This document shows, piece by piece, positions 28,001 to 37,728 of a stretch of DNA of 64,000 nt. Position 1 is the stretch's first letter. Every line of letters starts with the position of its first letter. The DNA is from Methanosarcinales archaeon (GTDB taxonomy: Archaea; Halobacteriota; UBA148; JAUWXC01): NCBI GenBank assembly GCA_026016205.1, contig CP061209.1, forward strand, positions 512,433 to 576,432. Direction: 5' to 3'. Below the pieces are notes generated by a model, which saw only the letters and a list, made by a program, of their open reading frames with translations, was not told where the DNA came from and ran no database searches. Made by a program: the position numbers and the translations under genes.

Positions 28001-28127
28001 ATGCGCCAGATGCAAGCAGGTTATAGAAATTGACACGGAAGCTGGTGGTGTCCGGTGCCCATACTGCGGACACAGGGTACTCCTGAAGGAAAGAGGCGCT
28101 ACCATCAAAAGGGTCAATGCCAAATGA
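27990..28127 (+). CDS. rpoP: RNA polymerase subunit P (Rpo12)
   Basis: A 45-aa zinc subunit (homologue of Rpb12) that helps RNA polymerase assembly and open-complex formation. Ligands are in YRCARC and CPYCGHR. ATG 27990 lies inside the L37ae end; the stop overlaps the following Pcc1-like ATG (ATGA). Confidence 0.92.
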   Translation: MVYRCARCKQVIEIDTEAGGVRCPYCGHRVLLKERGATIKRVNAK

Positions 28128-28354
28128 TTTCATCTGTGTTCGAGATTGAATTAGGAGAATATACTGACACAGTGTACCGCTCTTTATGCCCAGAACTTGA
28201 GGATGTGCCATCCCCGCGGTCTGGTGTCACTTTAGAATTGGAGGGCGGCACGATTAAACTCAGCATAGAGGCAAGCGACATTGTTTCGCTTAGGGCGGCG
28301 CTGAATACATGGCTGAGGCTGGTTAAGATTGCGCATGAGATGGCAAAGATGTGA
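28124..28354 (+). CDS. Pcc1-like KEOPS subunit (copy 2)
   Basis: 76 aa with the Pcc1 fold pattern: [29 protein letters not shown], a beta hairpin, and the helix [19 protein letters not shown]. It differs clearly from the Pcc1-like gene at 15977. Archaeal KEOPS is known to include a Pcc1 paralogue (Pcc2) as a fifth subunit, so the two genes may form that heterodimer. Which gene is Pcc1 and which Pcc2 is not settled by reading alone. Confidence 0.8.
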   Translation: MISSVFEIELGEYTDTVYRSLCPELEDVPSPRSGVTLELEGGTIKLSIEASDIVSLRAALNTWLRLVKIAHEMAKM

Positions 28355-28423
28355 ATACGAGCGCCTCACAATTATTAAGTCAGGTTAATTTAATTGGGAT
28401 GATGACATAGGAAGTGTGATAGA

Positions 28424-28789
28424 ATGAGTACTGAATTACCCCCACAGATTCAAAACCAATTGGCACAGTTGCAACAGGTACAGCAGCAGGCACAGGCAAT
28501 ATACACGCAAAAAACGCAAATGGAGTTGATGCTCCGCGAGGCCGAGCAAGCGTTGGAAGAGTTAGAGAAACTGGAGAAGGACGCGGTAATCTACAAGGGC
28601 GTCGGCCAGTTATTGATTAAATCCAAGAAAGGCGCCATGAAAGAGGACTTGGCAGAGAAAAAGGAGACGCTGACGCTCAGGTTAAAAACGCTTGAAAAGC
28701 AGGAAGAGAGGATTCAAAAGCGCTTCCAGGAACTTCAAGAGCAAATCAAGGCAGCTCTGGGCAAGAAAGAGAGTGCTGGGTATGGGTAG
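28424..28789 (+). CDS. pfdB: Prefoldin beta subunit
   Basis: A 121-aa chaperone subunit that forms a hexamer with prefoldin alpha and holds unfolded proteins. The N- and C-terminal coiled coils (Gln-rich [18 protein letters not shown] and [19 protein letters not shown]) flank the beta hairpin with [16 protein letters not shown]. The short tail ends in a Gly-rich GYG. Confidence 0.93.
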   Translation: MSTELPPQIQNQLAQLQQVQQQAQAIYTQKTQMELMLREAEQALEELEKLEKDAVIYKGVGQLLIKSKKGAMKEDLAEKKETLTLRLKTLEKQEERIQKRFQELQEQIKAALGKKESAGYG

Positions 28790-29037
28790 GGAAGTGAGCG
28801 ATTAGGAAGGGGTAAAAAGAATTGTGATGATAGCAGAATCGTTATTAGAGCGCATACTCAGAGGAAAGTTCAAAATAGAATGAGTGACGAAAAGAGCAAT
28901 AAAGGTCGATTAATTCTTCTTTCGTCTTGCCCTTTTTCACTTGCTTAAACCTGAAACTGCATTGACATACATAAAACAACTTAAAGAAATTCTCGAGGAG
29001 TATGCAGAAGAATTAAAGTGATTTTGAAGCCTAATTG
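28790..29037. other. Intergenic region with degenerate coding traces
   Basis: This gap lies between the convergent prefoldin beta and LeuA-family genes. One plus-strand frame reads MIAESLLERILRGKFKIE then stops; another, further on, ends ETALTYIKQLKEILEEYAEELK then stop at about 29021. Both look like remnants of protein-coding sequence, but I cannot identify a parent gene or a full frame. Confidence 0.3.
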
Positions 29038-30537
29038 TCATCGCTTCTTCAGCATCAACCTGTTTATCGCGCTTACTAATGCTTCCACAGATGCCATGAC
29101 AATATCCTCACGTGCAGCTCTTGCGGTGACGATGTTGCCCTTTTCATCCTCCACGCCAATCGTCACCTCAGCCAGTGCATCTGAGCCGCCGGTAATGGCG
29201 TCCAGCCTATAATCCTGCAATTTGATTTTTGCTTTCTTTCCAAGAATGGCCTGCACCGCTTTCAGCGCAGCGTCGACTGGTCCAACGCCAGTCTGAGTTC
29301 CCATTTTTTGCTTTCCGTGAACTTTTGCCTTGATTGTGGCTGTAGGCGGGACCTTGCTGCCTGTCGTAACCGAAACCTCTTCCAGCACAATCGCCTGCTC
29401 CCCTTTGGCCACCTCGCCAGTGACGGCTTCAGCAATCGCGTAAAGGTCTGCATCTGTTACTCTTTTTCCTTTGTCACCCAGGTCCTTAATCCGCTGCATT
29501 ATTTCATCAAGTTGTACATCCGTCGGTTTCACGCCCGCCTCATGCAACGCCTTCTTTACGGCATGCTTCCCGGCATGCTTTCCAACTACTATGCGGCGCC
29601 TATGCCCTACCATCTCGGGCGTCATCACCCCTGGCTCAAAGGTCTCTGCCCTCCTGAGCACGCCGTGCGTGTGAATGCCAGATTCATGGGAAAAGGCGTT
29701 CTCTCCAACCACTGGCGTGTTAGGCGGTATGTGAATTCCAGACAGACGCTCTACCAACCGTGACGTCTCGACCAGATACTTGGCTTTGATATTCGTTTTG
29801 ACGCCATAGATGGAATGGAGGCTCATGACCGTTTCTTCCAGGGAGGCGTTTCCAGCCCTCTCACCAAGACCGTTGATGGTCACCTGGACCTGTTGCGCCC
29901 CCGCCTCTACAGCGGCAAGGGTATTCGCCACGGCCAGCCCAAAATCGTTGTGGCAGTGCACATCAATGGGAATCTTTACCGCACCGTGAATTTCGCTGAT
30001 GAATTTATGCATCGCTGATGGCACCATCACGCCCACGGTATCTGGAACGTTGATGATGTCTGCACCGGCTTTCTCAACATCCTGGTAGACCTTGAGCAGG
30101 TAGTCCATATCAGTCCTGGTGGCATCCATGGCAGAGAATATACATGTTACGCTATGTTTTTTGATATACTCCACTGCCTCTACCGCAAGCTGCAGCACTT
30201 CTTCCTTGCTCTTCTTGATTGTGTACTTAATCTGGATGTCCGAGGTTGGGATAAAAGTATGAACTATGTCCACCCCACAATCCAGACATGCGTCGATATC
30301 GGATTTGGTCACCCTGGATAGCCCACATATCTTTGAGTTTAGCCCGGCATGAGCAATTTGTTTTACTGACTCCCTCTCGCCCTTTGATGCAATTGGAAAA
30401 CCAGCCTCGATTATGTCAACACCCAGTTTATCCAGCTGATGCGCTATAACGAGCTTGTTATGAGATGTTAGAGATACACCAGGCGTTTGCTCCCCATCCC
30501 TGAGCGTGGTATCAAATATCTTAACGTTTTTATGCAT
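29038..30537 (-). CDS. 2-isopropylmalate synthase / (R)-citramalate synthase family
   Basis: A 499-aa acyltransferase of leucine or isoleucine synthesis. The TIM barrel starts [16 protein letters not shown], has [13 protein letters not shown] and GLGERAGNA, and is followed by the LeuA dimer/allosteric domain with GVGPVDAAL and the C-terminal AVSALINRL-like tail. LeuA uses 2-oxoisovalerate and CimA uses pyruvate; the two cannot be told apart by eye. Methanogens usually carry both. A feedback-inhibited enzyme is likely. Confidence 0.85.
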   Translation of the reverse strand: MHKNVKIFDTTLRDGEQTPGVSLTSHNKLVIAHQLDKLGVDIIEAGFPIASKGERESVKQIAHAGLNSKICGLSRVTKSDIDACLDCGVDIVHTFIPTSDIQIKYTIKKSKEEVLQLAVEAVEYIKKHSVTCIFSAMDATRTDMDYLLKVYQDVEKAGADIINVPDTVGVMVPSAMHKFISEIHGAVKIPIDVHCHNDFGLAVANTLAAVEAGAQQVQVTINGLGERAGNASLEETVMSLHSIYGVKTNIKAKYLVETSRLVERLSGIHIPPNTPVVGENAFSHESGIHTHGVLRRAETFEPGVMTPEMVGHRRRIVVGKHAGKHAVKKALHEAGVKPTDVQLDEIMQRIKDLGDKGKRVTDADLYAIAEAVTGEVAKGEQAIVLEEVSVTTGSKVPPTATIKAKVHGKQKMGTQTGVGPVDAALKAVQAILGKKAKIKLQDYRLDAITGGSDALAEVTIGVEDEKGNIVTARAAREDIVMASVEALVSAINRLMLKKR

Positions 30538-30711
30538 ACCCTTGCGAATCGACTCAATGTAGTAAAAGGCGATCCCTCGCTTTACTTTCTTTTGCCATAG
30601 TATCTATTGTTGATTGTGCATCAGATTATAAAACACTTCCTTCCTAAAGCGACAACTCACATCAAGTATATAACACCAAACAAGATAATACTTGAAGGAA
30701 GGGCGAAAAAT

Positions 30712-31260
30712 ATGGGAAGAATTTGTGCGTTTTGTGGAGCGCCTATACCAATCGAGTCCGAGCAGATTTACTGCTCTAAGTGCCTGAACAGAATGGCGAT
30801 GAAGATGCCAGTGCGAGAGATCATGATCTCAAATGTTATTACAGCCGGTGGCAGCACGACGGCATTAGAAGGGGCGCGAAAGATGGTAGAGCACAAGATA
30901 GGTAGCCTGGTAATAACCAAGGATGACAAACCCATCGGCATCGTGACCGAACGAGATATGATACAAAAGGTCATGTCCAAAGACATAGCGCCCAGTTCAG
31001 TGAGGTTAAAGGATGTGATGTCTCAACCACTGGTTACCATCAAACCTGATGAGGGTCTATCGAGTGTGGCACAAAAAATGCTGAAGAAGAACATACGAAG
31101 ATTACCCGTTGTCAAGAACGACAAATTGGTTGGCATCATCACCGATGCGGATATGATCTCGTTTGCGTCCAGCGTTACAGACACCCTTACAAAGTTGATG
31201 GAGACAAACTTCAAAGGACATGTGCATCAGCTGATCAGGGAAGAGAAGAAGAGGAAATAA
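30712..31260 (+). CDS. Zinc-ribbon plus CBS-domain protein
   Basis: 182 aa: an N-terminal four-Cys zinc ribbon (CAFCGAPIP and CSKC), then two CBS motifs (VREIMISNVITAG, IGIVTERDMIQKV, DVMSQPLVTIKPDEG, VGIITDADMISF) forming one Bateman module that should bind an adenosyl ligand. A regulatory role is likely, target unknown. ATG 30712 follows GGAAGGG. It immediately precedes the phosphate transporter on the same strand. Confidence 0.85.
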   Translation: MGRICAFCGAPIPIESEQIYCSKCLNRMAMKMPVREIMISNVITAGGSTTALEGARKMVEHKIGSLVITKDDKPIGIVTERDMIQKVMSKDIAPSSVRLKDVMSQPLVTIKPDEGLSSVAQKMLKKNIRRLPVVKNDKLVGIITDADMISFASSVTDTLTKLMETNFKGHVHQLIREEKKRK

Positions 31261-31354
31261 GATAGGTCCGTTTGGGGGTAGTAGTATAGCAGATAGAAAA
31301 AATACAATACTTTTTATTGTAGGCTTATACGTTTTCCTCCTCTCCATCGTTGGG

Positions 31355-32347
31355 ATGGGGGATGTAGCAAAAGCCATGGGACAACCATTTGCAGGTCTCG
31401 TGCTTAGAGGTGTGTCCAATCCCATAGCAGGGTTATTTGCTGGCATGCTGGCAACGTCCATAATTCAGAGCAGCAGCGCAACGACTTCCATGGTCGTAGC
31501 CCTGGTAGCCAGTGGCACTTTGAATTTGGAGATGGCAATACCGGTTATAATGGGTGCAAACATGGGCACGACCGTGACAAATACGCTGGTCTCCCTGGGA
31601 CACATCACGCGGAAGGATGAATTTAGAAGAGCTTTCGCAGCAAGCACTATCCACGATATCTTTAATTTACTGAGCATCTTAGTTGTCTTTCCTCTCCAGT
31701 ATTATACGAACTTTCTAGGTATACTTTCCAATAACGTGGCGCTGGTTTTGATAGGAAAAGAAGCAATCAAATTTCCAAGTCCTGTGAAGATTGTAACCGC
31801 GCCCGTCGTAGACTTTTTCGCGCGATACGTTCCCTCCATCGTGTTAATGATTGCATTCGTTATTTTATTATTCATCGGGTTGAAACTCATGATAGATTCC
31901 ATGAAGGTCATAATGACCGGTAGATTGAGGAGAGCTATAGACACGACATTCAGTAAACCAAAAAAGAGCTTCTTGACCAGTCTAACATTTACGGCTATAA
32001 TACAGAGCAGCAGCATAACCACTTCATTAGTTGTTCCACTTGCTGGAGCTGGTTTAGCAACTACAGCAATGGTATTTCCATATGCACTGGGGGCGAACAT
32101 CGGCACGACGGTAACTGCCCTGATAGCAGCCCTTGCGACAGGGAGCACGATAGCCATAGCAGCTGCCCTTGCACACCTATTCTTCAATGTAATCGGAATA
32201 TGTATATGGTATCCATTAAAAAAGGTACCTATAGGAATATCTGAACGACTGGCTGATACTGTGCAAGCGCATGGGAATTATGCAATAATCTATATAATCA
32301 TAGCGTTCTTCATAATACCTGCTATGGCGATAACGTTGTTATGTTGA
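31355..32347 (+). CDS. Na+/phosphate cotransporter (NptA/PNaS family)
   Basis: At least 330 aa, with two inverted copies of the PNaS repeat: IIQSSSATTSMVV with MGANMGTTVTN, and IIQSSSITTSLVV with LGANIGTTVTA. The QSSS motifs bind Na and phosphate. ATG 31355 is the first canonical start, but the frame stays open upstream and encodes a first helix (TILFIVGLYVFLLSIVG) preceded by GGGGG at 31274-31278. No ATG, GTG or TTG occurs there; ATA 31286 is a candidate. A PhoU-like gene follows in 9 bp. Confidence 0.85.
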   Translation: MGDVAKAMGQPFAGLVLRGVSNPIAGLFAGMLATSIIQSSSATTSMVVALVASGTLNLEMAIPVIMGANMGTTVTNTLVSLGHITRKDEFRRAFAASTIHDIFNLLSILVVFPLQYYTNFLGILSNNVALVLIGKEAIKFPSPVKIVTAPVVDFFARYVPSIVLMIAFVILLFIGLKLMIDSMKVIMTGRLRRAIDTTFSKPKKSFLTSLTFTAIIQSSSITTSLVVPLAGAGLATTAMVFPYALGANIGTTVTALIAALATGSTIAIAAALAHLFFNVIGICIWYPLKKVPIGISERLADTVQAHGNYAIIYIIIAFFIIPAMAITLLC

Positions 32348-32356
32348 GGTGGACGA

Positions 32357-33013
32357 ATGGTCTTTAAATTGATAAGAGAAATCGTAAAGGGGAACATTGA
32401 ACTCCAAGAACTGTCAGGTGACATCAGAGATATGTACAAAACCTCCAGGGAGATGTACAAGGACGTATGGATAGCAATACTGACCAGAGATAAAGACCTG
32501 GCGCAGAAAGCTCTGAAGAGGGATGACGAGGTTAATGCCACGGAAGTAAAAATTAGAGAGAATTCACTGAAATATGTGGCAACATCGATGATTCCCGTGG
32601 ATGTCACGATCGCTTTTTCCATGATAGACCTGGCATCGATATTGGAATCAATGGCGGACTATGTTTGCGTGTTAGCCAAGATGTGCATCGGCGGCAGAGT
32701 AAAATATGAAAAAGGGGAAAAATACTCAAAGCTGCTGGAAAAAGCCGACCAAATCATCGCGGATATGTTTGACAATGCGCTTATCGCCCTAGAGAAAGAG
32801 GACAGAAAGAGGGCCAAGAAAGCCCTGAAGCAATATGAGGATGTGCTTAGCCTCCAGAAAAAGCTGATGGAAAAAATAGACGATGATAAAAAAATAGAGC
32901 CAAGTAGAGCAGGCGGATTGGTGATGGCGATGAACAGCTTTGCACGAATTGGCAGGAAATTGAGTTTGGTCGCCGGCAGTGTTTTAAAGCCATATCCAAT
33001 GTTGAGGCATTGA
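32357..33013 (+). CDS. PhoU-like phosphate transport regulator
   Basis: A 218-aa all-helical protein with PhoU-type repeats ([20 protein letters not shown] and [20 protein letters not shown]). It overlaps MptA by its last bases and follows the Na/Pi transporter by 9 bp. The pairing suggests it controls that transporter, as PhoU does for Pst systems, rather than an ABC phosphate importer. Confidence 0.8.
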   Translation: MVFKLIREIVKGNIELQELSGDIRDMYKTSREMYKDVWIAILTRDKDLAQKALKRDDEVNATEVKIRENSLKYVATSMIPVDVTIAFSMIDLASILESMADYVCVLAKMCIGGRVKYEKGEKYSKLLEKADQIIADMFDNALIALEKEDRKRAKKALKQYEDVLSLQKKLMEKIDDDKKIEPSRAGGLVMAMNSFARIGRKLSLVAGSVLKPYPMLRH

Positions 33014-33015
33014 GC

Positions 33016-33942
33016 ATGCGTTTACCAGATGCACAGGCAAGACACCCAGATGTTCTGATTGACCTGACAAGAGTGGGCGTCACCAACGTGAAGAAACTTG
33101 TAGAGGTCGCCAGAGAAGGGAAGAGGGCGATTATCTTAATTTCCACGTTTGATGTATTTGTGGACTTGCCATCTGATAGAAAGGGTGCCAACCTCTCACG
33201 TAATTTTGAGGCGATCGATGAGGTACTGGAAGAGGCGATAGCTGCGCCCGTTTATGAGATTGAAGAACTCTGCAGCGAGGTGGCACGCCGCCTGCTTAAT
33301 CGGCACGAGTATGCTTCTAAGGCAGAGGTAAGAATGAGGAGCGAATACATCATCAAGCACCAAACACCCAAGACGAAAACTAAATGCCAGGAAGTCGTGA
33401 ACATCTTCGCTGGTGCAGTTGCCACCAGGGCAGAGGAGAGTGTCAGAAAGACAGTAGGCGTAGAAGTGGTCGGCATGACCGCCTGTCCATGCGTGCAGGA
33501 AATCATGCGCGAGAAGGCTAAAAACGAATTGCTAGAATTAAACGTACCGGAGGCAGCGATCAATGCATTTCTCAATAAGATTCCAATGGCCACGCATAAT
33601 CAAAGGGGGAAAGGGTCAGTATCTATCGAAGTACATGAAGGGCAGGATGTCAGGATAGAGAAACTGATTGAGGTAATAAAGAACTCGATGAGCTCACAGA
33701 TTTATGAATTATTGAAGCGCCCTGATGAAATCTTCGTTGTAGAAAGTGCACATAGAAATCCTAAATTTGCAGAGGATTGTGTAAGGCTGATGGCACAGAT
33801 GGTCGTGCAGACGTTCCAAAACCTGCCAGATGAATCCATTGTGACGATTAAACAGACCAACGAGGAGAGCATTCATCAGCACGATGTATTTGCAGAGCGC
33901 ATAGCCACGATGGGCGAGCTCAGGTCAGAGATGTTGCAGTAA
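33016..33942 (+). CDS. mptA: GTP cyclohydrolase MptA
   Basis: Archaeal Fe(II)-dependent enzyme that opens GTP to 7,8-dihydroneopterin 2',3'-cyclic phosphate, the first step of tetrahydromethanopterin synthesis. 308 aa from ATG 33016 with [20 protein letters not shown], the metal Cys region [10 protein letters not shown], and [12 protein letters not shown]. It belongs to the COG1469 family (GTP cyclohydrolase IV). The presence of MptA fits an organism that uses methanopterin. Confidence 0.93.
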   Translation: MRLPDAQARHPDVLIDLTRVGVTNVKKLVEVAREGKRAIILISTFDVFVDLPSDRKGANLSRNFEAIDEVLEEAIAAPVYEIEELCSEVARRLLNRHEYASKAEVRMRSEYIIKHQTPKTKTKCQEVVNIFAGAVATRAEESVRKTVGVEVVGMTACPCVQEIMREKAKNELLELNVPEAAINAFLNKIPMATHNQRGKGSVSIEVHEGQDVRIEKLIEVIKNSMSSQIYELLKRPDEIFVVESAHRNPKFAEDCVRLMAQMVVQTFQNLPDESIVTIKQTNEESIHQHDVFAERIATMGELRSEMLQ

Positions 33943-34067
33943 CTAAACGAGCCAACAGAATGATACCGGGTGCTCTCTCAAACATCTCCAGAATTCAAGA
34001 TTTTAAAAAGATGTGTCAAAAATAAAATGATAGGTATTTTATACATGGTGCGATAAGTAGGAACTAC

Positions 34068-34781
34068 ATGACCGGATACAAACTTGGGATATCAGAACTG
34101 AATAAAATCCTAGGCGATGTCAGGGGCGGGTCAAATATAATGCTGATAGGTCCGGCAATGTGCAAGAAGGATTCTCTGGTTTGCGACATTATACATGCAA
34201 GCCTTCTCCATGGAGAGAATGTCATCCTCGTGACGACGGAAGAGACAGGTAGCGGCATATTGAAATGGTTTAAACAACACGAGCTGGGGATAAACAGAGG
34301 GCAGCTTGGAATCGTGGACGGTGTCTCGACCTCGCTTGGTGTAAGGGTCTCGGATACAGAAAACATAAAGATGGCACCCAGCCCATTGGACCTAACTGGA
34401 ATTGGAATTAAAATAAGTGAGTTCTTAAGGCAATTTGATGGGAGTGGAAAGCAAAAAACAAGATTAATTATCAACTCCCTATCGACGATGTTGATGTACT
34501 CCAACCTACAGACCGTCTTCAGGTTTTTACACGTTTTCACAGGCCGGATTAAAGTCGCAGATGCTATTGGTATCTACGTGCTCGAAGCCGGCATGCATGA
34601 TGATAAGACGGTTGCGACGCTCAAGAAATTGTTTGACGGTGTGATTGAAATCAAGGAAGAAAGTGGCGAATTCTTCATTAAGGCAATGGGATTAGGAGTA
34701 AAACCAACCAGATGGATTGAGTACAATGTTGATAGAACGGAGAGCATGATGCAGATTGCGCGTAGCTTAAACAAAGTGTAA
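34068..34781 (+). CDS. KaiC/RAD55-like RecA-superfamily ATPase with atypical P-loop
   Basis: 237 aa with the RecA-like order: LGISELNKILGDVRGGSNIMLIG, a P-loop at residues 28-35 reading GPAMCKKD, Walker-B-like LIINSLSTMLMYSN, and the C-terminal WIEYNV. The normal GxxxxGK[ST] is changed at the second Gly and the Thr (K33, K34, D35), so nucleotide binding may be weakened. It belongs to the archaeal RAD55/GvpD-like group, function unknown. It is a single gene with its own upstream region. Confidence 0.75.
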   Translation: MTGYKLGISELNKILGDVRGGSNIMLIGPAMCKKDSLVCDIIHASLLHGENVILVTTEETGSGILKWFKQHELGINRGQLGIVDGVSTSLGVRVSDTENIKMAPSPLDLTGIGIKISEFLRQFDGSGKQKTRLIINSLSTMLMYSNLQTVFRFLHVFTGRIKVADAIGIYVLEAGMHDDKTVATLKKLFDGVIEIKEESGEFFIKAMGLGVKPTRWIEYNVDRTESMMQIARSLNKV

Positions 34782-34857
34782 GCGTGGTGTAGCGCACATC
34801 AACGATTGATAAATATTTCACACCATCCCAGAAGCGCTTCGTTCTCATTAATCATCG

Positions 34858-35796
34858 TTACACTTTCTTTAAAATTCCAATCTTGGGCTCGTAACAACGT
34901 CCCTCATCCATAAGTTCCCTGACTGCGGTTTCAGCCGTGTCGCCGGAGAGATTGTGCCCACGCGCAGCATCTACCAAATTCAAATAAGTCACGCCATCTC
35001 CCTGGTCCATTTTTTCGAGCAAACCAAACACGACCTCTTTTGGCTCTGGTACTTTTTTCACCGTACCCTTGCCGCCAAGACCTGCAATGATATATTCTCC
35101 CTCTTTTTTCCCACCCGCAGCCCTGGGAAGCGTCGGCTTGGCGATGATATACTCCGGTGTCTGGCTAACCCCTTTGGAAACGGCTTTCACCGCACCCCCT
35201 ACCATATCAACCAGCTGGTGGAGATACGCCTCTGTAATCTGGTAGTGGTCAAGCGCCATAACGACACCATCCGCTAATTCTGCACTTACTTTGCCCCTGA
35301 GATAATCGCGCAACCCTTCCCCATGCAGATTAGAAGATAGTGCGAGTTTCATCGCATTTACCCGTTCCATGGTTCGCTCCGCCGTGTTCAGGATCCACCT
35401 ATCCCTCACATCAGCATTTACGATGTTGGCCTCTTCCGGCCGAATGGACGTATACACAGTCCCGTCCTCTGGCTCGTATATCCTGGCCTTGCCGGTGACT
35501 GCCACGAATGCAGGGATTTGAAGCTCCGAGAAGAATGTCGTCGCTTCCGGCTGGTACTGTCCGGCATAAATTGTGAAGACGCCAGTTGGGTCTGATATCC
35601 TTGCACGCCATAGATTCTCCTCCGTACCGATGTTGTCAATCTCAGTCGCAACCCCAACCACGAACAGCCGATTGCACTTTGCGCCCGTGGGAGTGACGAT
35701 GTAATGGGGCGCTCTATCAGTGCCTTGACTATGCCGAAGATTCGCCCTGTTAAACTCCCCTGCAAAGATTCTCCATGCCAACTCTCGTTCAGACAT
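34858..35796 (-). CDS. RPA-associated OB-fold protein (COG3390)
   Basis: A 312-aa partner of archaeal RPA. The N-terminal half has an OB fold (NRLFVVGVATEIDNIGT, ARISDPTGVFTIYAGQY, FVAVTGKARIYEPED). The C-terminal half is a winged-helix-like region (LLEKMDQGDGVTYLNLVDAA). The start overlaps the RPA gene by 8 bp, as in other euryarchaea where the two form one ssDNA-binding complex. Confidence 0.88.
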   Translation of the reverse strand: MSERELAWRIFAGEFNRANLRHSQGTDRAPHYIVTPTGAKCNRLFVVGVATEIDNIGTEENLWRARISDPTGVFTIYAGQYQPEATTFFSELQIPAFVAVTGKARIYEPEDGTVYTSIRPEEANIVNADVRDRWILNTAERTMERVNAMKLALSSNLHGEGLRDYLRGKVSAELADGVVMALDHYQITEAYLHQLVDMVGGAVKAVSKGVSQTPEYIIAKPTLPRAAGGKKEGEYIIAGLGGKGTVKKVPEPKEVVFGLLEKMDQGDGVTYLNLVDAARGHNLSGDTAETAVRELMDEGRCYEPKIGILKKV

Positions 35797-36817
35797 GAGC
35801 GCCTCCCAGACGCTTAGCCATCTCCTCTAACTTGCCCCCAGGCACCCATACCTCTTTGACTACAAGAGCGGTACCATATTCCCCTTTTGATACATTGCCC
35901 CTGACCGCGAGTGGCGTCCCTACAAGTTTTCTTCTTATCTCCTCTTCCACCGCGCCATGCTCTGCCTCCGAGGCAAGCTTCTGTGACATCTTCATCGATT
36001 TGCCATACAGGTGCTCGGTTAGTTCCCTATTCAGCACGATTGTTAACGCGCCGGTTCCATCATCCAAAATCGCCTTGACTCTCATATCCGACTGTGCATC
36101 TACCTTACCATGCACTCTGCAGAGTTCCTTTTGAAGTACCCTCTTGCATTCCGGGCACCTGACAATCAATCCAGACCCAGGACGGATGGATAGAATGTCC
36201 CCTTCCACTATTACATCGAACGCGCCATCTCTGGCGATTGCGTCGCCTATCGTGAGTCGTTTTGGAGCGCTGAGCTCTGTGTCAGGCGGCAGCACGTCAT
36301 CGACCTTGGCCACGTCTGTGTGCTCGCCTATATTGACAGTAGGAATTCCCTGCCATACCTTAACGTATGCATTTTCAATTCTGACGACGTTTTTTGCTGC
36401 GATTACGGGAGATACAACCCAAGATGTAAAAGGCAATCTGGCGCTTTCGTCCGCGATTACGCCGCTAATGATGTCTTTTGGCCCGTTTTTCGTTTCTATG
36501 TTCATCTGCATGGCTTCAAGAATTCTACAAACAACGCTCACACCCATATCGCCGCTTTTTAATTGGCTCAGATGCATTACAGTAGCCCTTGGCGGTTCGC
36601 CCTTGATATTTTGGCCGTTGGGAAGGGGCACGGATAACCCCTTAGTTGCCGCGAGAACTTTTGCATATTTTTTGATTACGCTTCTCTTGGCCTCTTCAAC
36701 CGGCACCTTATAATCCTCTACCAGTTTTTTAAAATCCGCCATCAGTTTTTTATCATCAACAGTCATACCAAGCGCCCTTTTTATTTCTTGGAGATGGGGC
36801 GCTAATTTGCTACCCAT
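35789..36817 (-). CDS. rpa1: Replication protein A, large subunit
   Basis: A 342-aa ssDNA-binding protein. Residues 1-60 form a helical N-terminal region (DDKKLMADFKKLVEDYKVPVEEAKRSVIKKYAK). Two or three OB folds follow (MHLSQLKSGDMGVSVVCRILE, GVIADESARLPFTSWV). A zinc finger sits in the last OB fold (CPECKR and C-R-V-H-G, near residue 222 on). It protects ssDNA in replication and repair and is the first gene of the minus-strand pair. Confidence 0.9.
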   Translation of the reverse strand: MGSKLAPHLQEIKRALGMTVDDKKLMADFKKLVEDYKVPVEEAKRSVIKKYAKVLAATKGLSVPLPNGQNIKGEPPRATVMHLSQLKSGDMGVSVVCRILEAMQMNIETKNGPKDIISGVIADESARLPFTSWVVSPVIAAKNVVRIENAYVKVWQGIPTVNIGEHTDVAKVDDVLPPDTELSAPKRLTIGDAIARDGAFDVIVEGDILSIRPGSGLIVRCPECKRVLQKELCRVHGKVDAQSDMRVKAILDDGTGALTIVLNRELTEHLYGKSMKMSQKLASEAEHGAVEEEIRRKLVGTPLAVRGNVSKGEYGTALVVKEVWVPGGKLEEMAKRLGGAHV

Positions 36818-36902
36818 TGAGAGTCCTCCTTTTTATAGATTACAGGACCTATGATATGATAGTCTAAGAGTCAAAAAGATAAAAAAGCATCGGAGAAGGT
36901 GG

Positions 36903-37727
36903 ATGAAAACGCAGAGAATACCAGTCCATGTTTTCAATCTTGACCATACACTGCGCTGTGGCCAGGTCTTTAGATGGCAGAAAGAAGAAGACGAATGGAT
37001 GGGCATTGTGAAAAACTCCGTCATCTCGGCAAAGCAGGAAGATAGAATTCTAGTTGTAAAGTCAGATTTTGCCTCGGAAGACATCGCGAGGTATTTTAGG
37101 CTAGACGATGACATGGAAAAAGTATACAGGCAGATTGGTAAAGACAAATTGATGAAGGAGGTTATCGCCAGATACAGAGGTTTGCGACTGGTCAGGCAGG
37201 ACCCCTGGGAATGTTTGATTTCATATGTTTGTTCTATCAATAATAGAATACCGCAGATTATGCGCATGATTCAAAATTTGAGCGCACGTTTCGGTGAAGA
37301 AATATGTGATGGAGTTTACGGTTTCCCCGGCCCCGAGAGGCTGGCTGACGCCCCCCATGATGAACTCAAAAAATGCAAATTGGGATTTAGGGTAGACTGG
37401 ATATTAGATGTAGCCAAGAAAGTGTATGAGGGCGAGTTGCAATTGGAGAAGTTAAGAAATATGGACTATCAAAGCGCAAAGAGAGAATTACTAAAAGTCA
37501 ATGGCGTGGGAGATAAGGTTGCTGACTGCGTCCTTTTATATTCTCTGGATAAACTAGAAGCATTTCCCGTCGATGTTCATATAAGAAGAGTGGTACAGCG
37601 CGAGTATTTAAAGAATGGAGGGATATCGGATAAAAGAATTAGAGAGTGGGCGAGACAATATTTCGGCGAGTATGCCGGATACGCGCAGCAGTATTTATTC
37701 CACTACGAACGCACCAAGGAGATGTGA
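36903..37727 (+). CDS. ogg: 8-oxoguanine DNA glycosylase, OGG1-like
   Basis: Excises 8-oxoguanine and cuts the abasic site. 274 aa with an N-terminal beta domain and an HhH-GPD domain: LLKVNGVGDKVADC with the nucleophile Lys205, and FPVDVHIRRV with Asp224. The 19-residue Lys-Asp spacing equals that of human OGG1. The DNA-contact motif PWECLISYVCSINNRIPQI matches. Its stop is one base before the next gene. Confidence 0.92.
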   Translation: MKTQRIPVHVFNLDHTLRCGQVFRWQKEEDEWMGIVKNSVISAKQEDRILVVKSDFASEDIARYFRLDDDMEKVYRQIGKDKLMKEVIARYRGLRLVRQDPWECLISYVCSINNRIPQIMRMIQNLSARFGEEICDGVYGFPGPERLADAPHDELKKCKLGFRVDWILDVAKKVYEGELQLEKLRNMDYQSAKRELLKVNGVGDKVADCVLLYSLDKLEAFPVDVHIRRVVQREYLKNGGISDKRIREWARQYFGEYAGYAQQYLFHYERTKEM

Positions 37728-37728
37728 A

